Below are positions 25,670 to 34,562 of a stretch of 49,127 nt of DNA, in pieces (positions within the stretch are counted from its first letter, which is position 1; the number at the start of each line of letters is the position of its first letter). Position numbers and translations under genes: made by a program. Origin of the DNA: Candidatus Poseidoniaceae archaeon (GTDB lineage Archaea > Thermoplasmatota > Poseidoniia > Poseidoniales > Poseidoniaceae); assembly GCA_028822845.1 (NCBI GenBank), contig JAPKCS010000011.1, forward strand, positions 1-49,127, in the 5' to 3' direction. The notes beneath the pieces are model-generated. The model was not told where the DNA came from and ran no database searches. It was given only the letters and a program-made list of their open reading frames with translations.

Positions 25670-28600
25670 ATGTCCAAGAGGCTTGACGGTCGACACATGC
25701 TTGGGCAAGTTCGAAGGTTTCGTCTCGCCCTCTTGGCTTGCGCTTTGGCCATTTTAGCGCTTCCACAAGCCTCTGCCTCAGAAATTGCAGATGTTGGGGA
25801 TTTCAAAGTTGCCTTTCTTTATCCTGTGATCGTGGCTTTTGCAATTGCCATACCTGTTTGGCGGTGGTTCATTCCGAACCAATTGGCCAACCTGCAAGTT
25901 GCTTTTGAGATCGACGATAATTTGTACGAAGTTCACCGCATCACTCGCGGCGTCGATGAAGCTCGTGCCTTGCTCAAAGAGGGCGGGACGGCCTACGGTA
26001 TCGGGCTGTACGTCATGGGTATGACTGGTGTGCTGCTTCTGATCACCGAATTGCTGTTCGATCCCGAGGTTTACTTCTTACCAGATTTGTTTTTGGTTGC
26101 GGTCTTGGTTGGAATACCAGTCTTCATTTCACCATGGGAAACCCTCAACGCTCAACTGATTGGAACACGAAAGGGAAGTGGGAAAGGAAAATCGTATGTG
26201 AAGTTCGTACGCCGGTTGACAACCCTCCTGATTCTTCTTGGTGTGACCTTTGCCGTGGTGATTTATGGCAGCACCCAGTCCACTGGTCTGGCATTTATTC
26301 AACCGATTTGGGTTGCAGCAGCCATGCTGACATTCATGGCCCCTACCATTTTTGCTTACGGGCGAATCATGGGTGCTTCATGGAACATGATTCTCATTAA
26401 CAAATGGCGCACTGCAAACGGAAGAGCGAATCCGATTGACCCCGATAAGCCAGGTATTATCAACAGGTTTTTCTCTTTGATTCTGGTTTTGTTTTTGCTC
26501 ACCATGCCCCTTACAGCGCTCAATGGGGTCATCACTGTTTACCATATCCTCTTCAACGATGTTCCGGAAGAGAAAGCATTCTTGATCCTCAACTACGGAG
26601 GTGTCCTTGGATACATGGTGTTCGAGCGTGTTGACATCATCGCTCAAATTTTGTTTGAATGGCAATTTATCAAGGAACTCCCACAATTTTTGTCATTGTA
26701 CCTTTCGCTGAACATCGCCATCGTCGGTCTTGCGTTTATTTTTGAACTGACACGAAACCTGGTCTTGGGTGGCCAATCTTTCGGTGGATTGTTTGGTGTG
26801 ACCCTCGATACGCCGAGGGAAATACGAACTGAAGTCGAAGCCCAATCGAGACAATTGACCTTTGCGTTCGCAGGTTTCTCGGGGTATACCGTTCTGTTAC
26901 TGATCTTGGTATGCTACAAAGAATTTGGATCATTGATGCCCTTAACCGATGTTTTGGAGGCTGATCGGTTTGGGTTTGATGAACGTGCTCGACTCGAAAC
27001 TACGTGGATGTTTATTGCGCTCGGGCAGGCAGTTTTCCTGTTCACTTGGGCTCTTTCAATCATGCGTTTCCGTTCACTTAAAGCGCTCAAATTCGATTTG
27101 AATCCTGATGAACGGCGTGAAGGTGCTGTTAAATTTGCACAAGGTGATTGGATGCGTACATTGGTTGATGAGGCGGCCATCTCAGAAGATCTCAACACCC
27201 TCATTCAATTCCAACGCCGTTCAATCAAAGGTGACCCAGCCCTCATCAGGCACGAAAAAGCCCGAGCCCACATGTGGGAGATGTCGCTTCGAGGTCTATG
27301 GCCACAAGCGATTGAAGAAGCTAGAAAAGTCCTCGCACAAGCAGGTGGGGATGACGATGTATGTCGCATGATCATCGCCACTGGACACATGGCTTCTCGA
27401 CGTTTAGATGCTGCACGCGAGGCCCTGCATGGATTGCAACAACCCGAAGGATACGATGAGCCAGAACTTTTGGCCTTTGTTTGTGAATGGTTAGATCCAT
27501 GGCAAGGGAGCGTTGAGGAAGACGATTTCTGGGATTGGGAAAACAACTCTTGCATCGACCATCTTCAAACCCTGATGCGAATGTTACGCGGTTGGCAACC
27601 TTCGCCAACCGAACAATCGATCCACGATGACCGACTCACTCGAGTTGCACAACTTTCGATGGTCAGCCTCATGCGTGCACAACGTCGCCATGATGAGGCT
27701 CTTGAGCTTGCTCTGAAAATTGTTCGTTTAGATCCCATCGGCGCCCGCCCCCGCATCGCTGTCGCTTTGTGTTTGATTGACAAAGGCGATTGGCACAGTG
27801 CTCGCTCGATTCTCAGAGAACTCAAGGACAGCGATGGTCAAGATCCAAGGGTCCTCGCTCTTGCTGCAATCCTCGGACAATCCGTGGATGAACATGAAAT
27901 GGAAGTGGCCCTCGCAGTTGGGAAAGGAAAACGTATTCGACACTGGATCAATGATGCACCAGTCAACGCTGTTGCAGGCCTCGTTGTCCGTGGTGGCATG
28001 GATGAAGCCATGAGTGCAAACGTTCTGATTGCGGCGCACGAAGCGACCCGCCGAGGCATGCCTCCTCAATTCACATTCGGCTGGCTCACCATTCTTTACC
28101 ACATGCTGGTCTTGGTCCCTGTGTGGTTCGTTGTTTCCATCTACGTCTACGGCCAAGAAGGACAAATGGCTGGTATCTTAGTGCTTGCTACCTTGCTTCT
28201 GTTGCACCTCGCTTCCCGTCGTTTTTCCAAGCAACAACGCCGTGTTATACGCCATAGGGATCAAAAAGCAATGGTTTCCTATGCCAAACGCATGAAACGG
28301 TTCAAAGTCAATCCTGAGCGAGGTAACATTCCAGTAGGTACCCATCTTTTGTTGTCTGGGATGCTCGTTACAGTCAGTGGTGTGGTGCTTGATCTTGGTT
28401 TGCCTGGTTGGATGACAGTGAGGCTGCCGAAGGACACTGATAAGGCAGTCAAAGCAAGACTTAAGCGACAATCGAAAGCCATTTCGAAATCCAGACCTCC
28501 TCGTCTCCAACCCCTCGGTGATGGTTGGTGGCTAAAGCGGCCGAAGGAAGAAGGATCCGATGTTCCCGCTCTTGAACGCTTGATTGGACAATCTGCCTAC

Positions 28601-28855
28601 CGAGGGCGTCAACAGAACCTCCTCAAAAAGCAGAATGCAGGCCGTTCGAAATCCTCTGCTAAGTCTGCAGCTGCCACTCGGTCTGTCGCCGATTTGAACC
28701 TCGGTAACCGAGGTATTCCGACCAACACCCGGGTTTCAGAACGGGTGCAAAGCCGCAAGCCGAAATCAAATGTCTCCATCGGTTCGAAACAAACAGGTCC
28801 GAATGTTCGCCCCCCCGCTCGTAAAAACGACGACGACACCATCGATTTTAGCTGA
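25670..28855 (+). CDS. Large membrane protein with TPR-like domain and basic tail
   Basis: No named family is recognised. The 1061-aa protein starts with a signal-like segment (residues 16-38, ending QASASE), followed by about nine membrane helices up to residue ~480. A helical soluble region (about 485-800) follows, whose repeats such as HDEALELALKIVRLDPIGARPRIAVALCLIDKGDW look like tetratricopeptide repeats. Two to three more helices lie near 806-850 and 895-920. The C-terminal 130 residues are rich in Lys, Arg, Ser and Gln, probably disordered. The arrangement resembles a scaffold that places a protein-interaction domain on the membrane's cytoplasmic face. A TTG at 25667 precedes the chosen ATG; Met at 25697 is a possible start. 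It is cotranscribed with its neighbours in spacing only. Confidence 0.75.
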   Translation: MSKRLDGRHMLGQVRRFRLALLACALAILALPQASASEIADVGDFKVAFLYPVIVAFAIAIPVWRWFIPNQLANLQVAFEIDDNLYEVHRITRGVDEARALLKEGGTAYGIGLYVMGMTGVLLLITELLFDPEVYFLPDLFLVAVLVGIPVFISPWETLNAQLIGTRKGSGKGKSYVKFVRRLTTLLILLGVTFAVVIYGSTQSTGLAFIQPIWVAAAMLTFMAPTIFAYGRIMGASWNMILINKWRTANGRANPIDPDKPGIINRFFSLILVLFLLTMPLTALNGVITVYHILFNDVPEEKAFLILNYGGVLGYMVFERVDIIAQILFEWQFIKELPQFLSLYLSLNIAIVGLAFIFELTRNLVLGGQSFGGLFGVTLDTPREIRTEVEAQSRQLTFAFAGFSGYTVLLLILVCYKEFGSLMPLTDVLEADRFGFDERARLETTWMFIALGQAVFLFTWALSIMRFRSLKALKFDLNPDERREGAVKFAQGDWMRTLVDEAAISEDLNTLIQFQRRSIKGDPALIRHEKARAHMWEMSLRGLWPQAIEEARKVLAQAGGDDDVCRMIIATGHMASRRLDAAREALHGLQQPEGYDEPELLAFVCEWLDPWQGSVEEDDFWDWENNSCIDHLQTLMRMLRGWQPSPTEQSIHDDRLTRVAQLSMVSLMRAQRRHDEALELALKIVRLDPIGARPRIAVALCLIDKGDWHSARSILRELKDSDGQDPRVLALAAILGQSVDEHEMEVALAVGKGKRIRHWINDAPVNAVAGLVVRGGMDEAMSANVLIAAHEATRRGMPPQFTFGWLTILYHMLVLVPVWFVVSIYVYGQEGQMAGILVLATLLLLHLASRRFSKQQRRVIRHRDQKAMVSYAKRMKRFKVNPERGNIPVGTHLLLSGMLVTVSGVVLDLGLPGWMTVRLPKDTDKAVKARLKRQSKAISKSRPPRLQPLGDGWWLKRPKEEGSDVPALERLIGQSAYRGRQQNLLKKQNAGRSKSSAKSAAATRSVADLNLGNRGIPTNTRVSERVQSRKPKSNVSIGSKQTGPNVRPPARKNDDDTIDFS

Positions 28856-28913
28856 GTTCGACCTTAGGACTTTTTGAGCAATGGTTCAAAGACCGGCCAT
28901 CGAATGCACCGCT

Positions 28914-30227
28914 ATGAGCAAACAACGTGGTGCTTGGTCTCCGGATTCGTCAACATTGAACAAGGCCCAAGCCGTGATGAATGCTGCTTCTGAGAGTGGA
29001 ACATTATACCGCAATGGGTTGGGCATGATCGCTTCTGAAAACATCGTTTCGCCGATGGTACAGAAAATTGTTGCGAGTGACTTGCACGGGCGGTATGCAG
29101 AAGGATTGCCTGGAAAGCGATATTACCAAGGTTGCGAAGGTTTTGACACCATTGAAAGCATGGGCATCGAACTAGCACGTTCAGTCTTCAATGCCCCATT
29201 CGCCAACATTCAATCGACCTCGGGAACGGTTTCCAACATCGGGGCACTCAAAGCACTGGCCAAACCAGGTGATGGAATCACTGCAGTTTCGACTGCAGAT
29301 GGGGGCCATATCTCTCACGCTCGGATGGGTGCTGTTGGTTTGCGGGACCTCAACCTCTCGACTTACCCTTGGAACGAAGAACGCATGGAACCAGACATCG
29401 ATGGGGCCTGTGCCCTTATCCGCTCGGTCGAACCGAAGGTTGCCTTAATTGGCCAATCGGTTTTCCTCTTCCCGACTCCATTGAAAGAAATTGCAGACGC
29501 AGCCCACGAAGTTGGGGCCAAAGTGATGTACGATGGAGCCCACGTTTTGGGCCTCATTGCCGGTGGTGTTTTTCAAGACCCATTGAGGGAAGGAGCGGAC
29601 GTTATGACCGGTTCTTCACACAAAACATTCCCTGGTCCACAAGGTGGATTCCTGCTTTCCAGCAGTGAAGATCCAGTGTTTCAAAAGCGGCTTAATAACG
29701 CAATCTTCCCCGGTGTTTGTTCGTCATATCACCTGCACCACGTGGCTGGGAAGGTGATTGCATTGGCAGAATTTGAAGAGTACGGTCAAGCCTATGCAGA
29801 AGACATCATCAAGAACGCACAACATTTCGCTTCCTCTCTCGCAGCAGAAGGCTTCGATGTTCTCGCTGAAAGTCGAGGCTACACTGCTTCCCACCAAGTC
29901 CTAACGCGCCACGGTGGCACTGATTCAGGTGCCGGAGCGACGGCTGCACGTTTGCTTGAAGATGCTGGAATCGTGACCAACATGAACATGCTTCCCGGTG
30001 ACAGCAAAGCGTTGACACCCTCTGGCCTCCGCCTGGGTGTGCAAGAACTCACGAGGGTCGGTATGGGGCCTTCAGAAATGGAGGAGGTTGCGAATCTCTA
30101 CGCTCGTGTCCTACTTCATGGCGAAGACCCGACCATCGTCAAGGAATCCGTTAAGGAATTGAAATCAAATCATCAAGTGATCCGTTACTGCTTCAATGAA
30201 GACAACCTCAACGGTTACCCTCTCTGA
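28914..30227 (+). CDS. glyA: Serine hydroxymethyltransferase
   Basis: This PLP enzyme interconverts serine and glycine, passing the one-carbon unit to a tetrahydropterin. It is 437 aa from Met at 28914. The PLP Lys237 is in TGSSHKTFPGPQGG. The N-terminal GMIASENIVSP, HGRYAEGLPGKRYYQG and ANIQSTSGT motifs are clear. Archaeal forms may use methanopterin or folate; the sequence does not settle this. An upstream ATG at 28881 would add 11 residues. It works with SerA at 10217 in serine and glycine synthesis. The next gene starts without any gap after the stop. Confidence 0.93.
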   Translation: MSKQRGAWSPDSSTLNKAQAVMNAASESGTLYRNGLGMIASENIVSPMVQKIVASDLHGRYAEGLPGKRYYQGCEGFDTIESMGIELARSVFNAPFANIQSTSGTVSNIGALKALAKPGDGITAVSTADGGHISHARMGAVGLRDLNLSTYPWNEERMEPDIDGACALIRSVEPKVALIGQSVFLFPTPLKEIADAAHEVGAKVMYDGAHVLGLIAGGVFQDPLREGADVMTGSSHKTFPGPQGGFLLSSSEDPVFQKRLNNAIFPGVCSSYHLHHVAGKVIALAEFEEYGQAYAEDIIKNAQHFASSLAAEGFDVLAESRGYTASHQVLTRHGGTDSGAGATAARLLEDAGIVTNMNMLPGDSKALTPSGLRLGVQELTRVGMGPSEMEEVANLYARVLLHGEDPTIVKESVKELKSNHQVIRYCFNEDNLNGYPL

Positions 30228-31304
30228 GTGACTGGAATGCCAACCGCCAAGGATTCCAGCCCAGATGATGGTTCAACGCTCTTGAGCGCTCTACGGGATG
30301 AGTTCAGCGCCAAAGATGGAATGATTTTTGATGCGCATGGTGGTGCATGGATCGTTTGGAAAACCAGTGAACTCTATGCATGGTGGCATTCTTTTGAAGA
30401 CCAATGCAGCGTTCCTTTACAACGAAAATTGATGAACGCTTGTGCTGACCAAGAAGAATACCTTTTGGGTCTCAATCAAACCCTGAGCACTGGCTGGTTG
30501 CTCCGAAAGAGGAAACAAAAGTCTGCTCTCGATCAGCGATGGGCTCGCTATGGATGGGGCCTTATTGATCTCAATAAAGACGTTCTTCAGACCTTACTCT
30601 TTGCCCCAATGGCATCCGGTGTAGCACTTGCAACAAAGGAGCAACAGGCTGATGAGCGCATGAAACTTGAATGGCAACAAGCAAGCCAACGAACCATCAG
30701 TCTCGAATTCACCTCCGCCCCAAGCAACCTCGCGCCCGCTCCCGAAGCGCCACTGATGCCTTGGTCCATGCCTCATCAGCAAGGATTCAATCCGCCTCAG
30801 TTCCTCGAAGAACTTGAGTGGATGAATGCTTCCTGGTCCGTCGGTGGTGAGCCCACCTGTTTGTTCCCGATGGATGCCTTTACTCGGTTATTTCATACCT
30901 GTCGGGCCTATCCAAATTCGGTTTCTAAGGAGCAACAACAGGCGTGGTTGACGCCTGATTTTGATGCAGGAACTCGCAGTGTCTTTCTGATGATCGTAGC
31001 ATCAATGGCGACTTTGGTCAACGGCGGTGAACGACCGATTTACATCGAAAACAGTTCCAGTTGGGCCTCGTTGTCCGCTCACTATCTTTCACCGAATGGC
31101 TGGGGCCATCCGCTTTCAGTCGAATCACTGACGACTGAACATGGTGTTCGCTTTACGCTTGAATCTGGTTCCACATTGCCTTTTTTAATCGGCTGGCTGG
31201 TTGCAATGTGGGAGCGTGGGCATGGTAAGGCGTCGAAATTCAGGCTTGAAAAACTCCAGAATCAATGGTCGCTTGAGGTTGATTCCAGACTTGCCTACAA
31301 CTAA
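30228..31304 (+). CDS. Conserved-looking unknown protein translationally coupled to glyA
   Basis: The 358-aa product is not recognised. It is soluble, without signal or membrane segments, and rich in Trp and Gln. A helical region at 55-165 includes KEQQADERMKLEWQQASQR. A Pro/Ala-rich linker (PSNLAPAPEAPLMPW) separates it from a C-terminal mixed domain (about 190-355). It begins with GTG immediately after the glyA TGA, with an ATG nine nt further on at 30237. The tight junction suggests one message with glyA, but the function need not be related. No catalytic signature is visible. Confidence 0.7.
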   Translation: MTGMPTAKDSSPDDGSTLLSALRDEFSAKDGMIFDAHGGAWIVWKTSELYAWWHSFEDQCSVPLQRKLMNACADQEEYLLGLNQTLSTGWLLRKRKQKSALDQRWARYGWGLIDLNKDVLQTLLFAPMASGVALATKEQQADERMKLEWQQASQRTISLEFTSAPSNLAPAPEAPLMPWSMPHQQGFNPPQFLEELEWMNASWSVGGEPTCLFPMDAFTRLFHTCRAYPNSVSKEQQQAWLTPDFDAGTRSVFLMIVASMATLVNGGERPIYIENSSSWASLSAHYLSPNGWGHPLSVESLTTEHGVRFTLESGSTLPFLIGWLVAMWERGHGKASKFRLEKLQNQWSLEVDSRLAYN

Positions 31305-31366
31305 GGTGTGTGGTGCGGTTTTGAAGGATGTTCAGTCAGCAACTCCGCCCATCTATGGTTAAGGAC

Positions 31367-31371
31367 TATAA
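31367..31371 (+). promoter_or_regulatory. TATA box for the TSP3-repeat surface protein
   Basis: TATAA lies in the 97-nt gap before the surface protein gene, about 35 nt upstream of the ATG at 31402 and 53 nt before the ATG at 31420. Transcription would begin near 31394-31398. This suggests the surface-protein gene has its own promoter and is not only read through from glyA. Confidence 0.45.
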
Positions 31372-31401
31372 CCACGACATGGAGTCGAGAAACTTGCACA
31401 G

Positions 31402-34400
31402 ATGTGCCGGGTGTTATTTATGTCGCTGAATCACAACCAAATGGCTTATGCCGCTATTGTTTCAACCTTGATTTTTGGCTCAATTTTCGTGGGTCTCTCA
31501 GGTTACTTCCAAACCAGTGAAGGAATCGGTGGCTTCGAAAGCGCAGCTGAAGACGATTTGTTCGGCGCAGGAACATCGCTTGGTATTGCAATTGATACCG
31601 ATGGCGACGGCTTGTCGGACGTTCTTGAGAACACTCAATACGGTACGGATCCAACCGATGCCGACACCGATAAGGACGGTATGAGCGATGGTTGGGAAGT
31701 TGATCACAACCTCAATCCACTCGATAATGGTGAATCCGAGGACTTGTTACAAGATCCTGGTGAAGCAGATACCGACGATGCCAACATTGCCAATGAAACC
31801 GATTCGTGGCCTGATCCAAGCCAAGGACCAAACGGCGACCCTGATCGTGACGGTCTGATCAATAAAATCGAAGAAGAACTCGGTACTGATCCTCAACGCA
31901 GTGACACTGACAACGATGGTCTCAATGACCGTTGGGAGTCACTTTACACAATGACTGTTCAAACACCTGGTGGCGATGTGACCTTGTTCAATCCACTCAG
32001 TGGAAACTGGGACTGCCTCTTGCTCGACCAAGCCATGGAAGACACCCTTTCTACCCGATTCAACGGAGAAGGCGATGTTGCAGATTGGGATGACCTTGGC
32101 AACTCCATTGGTGCACATTCGTGTGACATGGTGCTCGACACCGATGATGACGGACTTGCGAACTTCGAAGAAGAAGCCTTTGGGACCAACCCAACCGCTC
32201 GTGACTCCGACATGGATTTAATCGATGATATCGTGGAAGTGTCGAACGTTTCAGTTGGACTTTTCAGTGGCGTAGGTGAAAACTGTAACATTCCACTCTT
32301 GGATTCCATCACCCGCTCTGCTCCATTCCAAGACCAGGATCGTTCTTGGTTCATGCTGGACATGGACGGTGACGGTTTGTTGAACGGCCCTTCCGATTGG
32401 GACACGGACGGCGACGGAATGCCCGACGGTTTCGAATTCTGCTACTCGAACGTTCTTGACCAACCAAACAACAACGCTTTGGAAACACTCAATCCTTCAA
32501 ACGCTTCCGATGGCTACGGCGATTGGGACGAAGACGGCATGAACAACTACGAAGAGTACCAAGTTGCCAACATCTTCGGACCAACCAATTTCACATCTCC
32601 ATGGAGACTCGACACCGATTTGGACGGTATGCCAGATGGCTGGGAAGCAACAAATGGCCTCCATCCTCGCGACGGTGCCAACGGCGACCTCGACCCTGAC
32701 CATGACGGTTGGGACGCAGACGGCGATGGCGCAGTGCGCTACGACACTTTGGAATACACAGCAGTCGTGATCGGCATCGATGTCATCGAAGACCAATGGG
32801 TCGACGCGAACTCAACAGTCGCTCGTGCACAGATCACCCTCGCTGGTGGAAACAAGCAAACCATTCCGTTGGTGGCTCCAGTTTCCGGATATGTCTATGA
32901 AATATACGTGTCACTCGGGCAAGCAGTCGACTCACGGTTGTTTGATTGGATGGAAATTGTCGAACCAGAAGAACAATTCACCAACCTCATGGAATACAAC
33001 GCACGTGACCGAGACGGTGACGGTATCATCGATGGTCGTTCAACCGACCCACTCAACCCTGACACCGACGGTGATGGACTCATCGACGGGATTGAAGTGA
33101 TGGGTTGGGAAATCCTTGTTGTCAACAATGGTGTCGTTCGAACATGGGTCACATCCGACCCAGGTCTTTTCGACACTGATGAAGACGGCCTCTCTGATTA
33201 CAGCGAATTCGCAACTGTTTGCACAGGTGGTTCCAACGCCTCCAACCCAGACACCGATGGCGATGGATTGGGCGACCAATCCGAAGCACTCGCTGGGTTC
33301 TCTTGGGAAGGCGTCGCCTACTTCACCAGCCCATGCATGTTCGATACAGACAACGATGGTTTGGAAGACGGTGAAGAAGTGATTGCAGGAAAGGACAACT
33401 TCCTCACGCACGCTAACAATTCCGACACAGACAATGACAGCCTCATCGATGGAAACGAAGTTCTCTTCATTCCACGTCCATTCCAAAACCCTACCAACCC
33501 ACTGATCAACGACACCGATGGTGACGGCATGCTCGATGGATGGGAAATGCAGGTCAAATCAGCGGAAGAGAACACCAACTCACACAGCCTGTGGGTCGTG
33601 ACTTCTTCATGGGACCGGCCAGGATGTGTTTCTTCACAAACCTCTGATTGCTCAATGAGCCCAGGTGGCTATGTGTGGCTAAACAAACTCGGTGGCTTCG
33701 TCATCGAACCTATGTTTGAAGTTTCTGAAATGAACCTAACCGGATTTTCGATGCCAATAAATGACTTCTGTGGATGCAACGGTCGTTGGGCGTTGGACCC
33801 ATCACTTGACTCGCTTAAGGACGATACCTTTGACATCGACAATGACTCATTGGCCAACGGTGCTGAGGCACCAGACAAGTGGAACACCAACCCCGTCGAT
33901 GACGATACAGATTCGGACGGTCTTCCAGATGGTTGGGAAGTCTACTACTCAGGACTCGCACTCGAAGCTGGTCTGGTTGACAGCGCAAGCGTCAGTGCTT
34001 ACGGCGCCCGTGGTGTGCTCGACCCGTCCATGCCTGACAGCGATCTCGATGGCATTGATGACGGTTATGAAGACCCTGACAACGACGGATTGAACCGAAC
34101 CGGCTTGATCAAGAAGTACTGCCCTGGTTACAACGACACGACGAATTCCGAGTGCAACATTAACCCGAATGATGCAGATGGAAAGAAGTTCTATGACAAC
34201 CTTGAGAACTACACCAACCTCGAAGAATATCAAAATGGAACCAACCCCATCACCAACGACACTGACGGCGATGACTGGAACGATGGACCAGAGGTTTACT
34301 ATCAAGATCACGACAATGATGGCATGGCTTCTGGTTGGGAATTCCACTTCCAATTTGATCCATTTGATGCTGCAGACCGCATGGCGGACATCGATGGAGA

Positions 34401-34500
34401 CGGCCACGTCAACTACTGTGAATACAAATGGGACACAAATCCACGTGACCCAACCAGTTTCCCAGGTCAAGGTGAATTGTGCGATCCCTTTGCACAATGA
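31402..34500 (+). CDS. Secreted thrombospondin type 3 repeat (Ca-binding) surface protein
   Basis: A 1032-aa acidic exported protein. A hydrophobic signal or anchor lies at about residues 14-36 (YAAIVSTLIFGSIFVGL). The rest is dominated by TSP3/calcium-loop repeats of the DTDGDGLSDxxE type, separated by short DGWE and NPxxxDTD blocks, so many calcium ions should be bound and stiffen the protein. One insert near 470-520 looks like a beta domain. No C-terminal membrane helix, sortase-like or lipobox signal is seen; the protein could stay attached by its N-terminal helix. Possible starts are 31402, 31420 and 31441. A role in the cell surface or adhesion is inferred. It precedes another surface protein, and the two resemble the Ca-binding lipoprotein at 38750. 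Confidence 0.8.
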   Translation: MCRVLFMSLNHNQMAYAAIVSTLIFGSIFVGLSGYFQTSEGIGGFESAAEDDLFGAGTSLGIAIDTDGDGLSDVLENTQYGTDPTDADTDKDGMSDGWEVDHNLNPLDNGESEDLLQDPGEADTDDANIANETDSWPDPSQGPNGDPDRDGLINKIEEELGTDPQRSDTDNDGLNDRWESLYTMTVQTPGGDVTLFNPLSGNWDCLLLDQAMEDTLSTRFNGEGDVADWDDLGNSIGAHSCDMVLDTDDDGLANFEEEAFGTNPTARDSDMDLIDDIVEVSNVSVGLFSGVGENCNIPLLDSITRSAPFQDQDRSWFMLDMDGDGLLNGPSDWDTDGDGMPDGFEFCYSNVLDQPNNNALETLNPSNASDGYGDWDEDGMNNYEEYQVANIFGPTNFTSPWRLDTDLDGMPDGWEATNGLHPRDGANGDLDPDHDGWDADGDGAVRYDTLEYTAVVIGIDVIEDQWVDANSTVARAQITLAGGNKQTIPLVAPVSGYVYEIYVSLGQAVDSRLFDWMEIVEPEEQFTNLMEYNARDRDGDGIIDGRSTDPLNPDTDGDGLIDGIEVMGWEILVVNNGVVRTWVTSDPGLFDTDEDGLSDYSEFATVCTGGSNASNPDTDGDGLGDQSEALAGFSWEGVAYFTSPCMFDTDNDGLEDGEEVIAGKDNFLTHANNSDTDNDSLIDGNEVLFIPRPFQNPTNPLINDTDGDGMLDGWEMQVKSAEENTNSHSLWVVTSSWDRPGCVSSQTSDCSMSPGGYVWLNKLGGFVIEPMFEVSEMNLTGFSMPINDFCGCNGRWALDPSLDSLKDDTFDIDNDSLANGAEAPDKWNTNPVDDDTDSDGLPDGWEVYYSGLALEAGLVDSASVSAYGARGVLDPSMPDSDLDGIDDGYEDPDNDGLNRTGLIKKYCPGYNDTTNSECNINPNDADGKKFYDNLENYTNLEEYQNGTNPITNDTDGDDWNDGPEVYYQDHDNDGMASGWEFHFQFDPFDAADRMADIDGDGHVNYCEYKWDTNPRDPTSFPGQGELCDPFAQ

Positions 34501-34562
34501 TGCGTTCCTAAAGGATGCACATCACGCCAAGTTTCTTGACTGGTTGGCTATGAGTTGACAAC

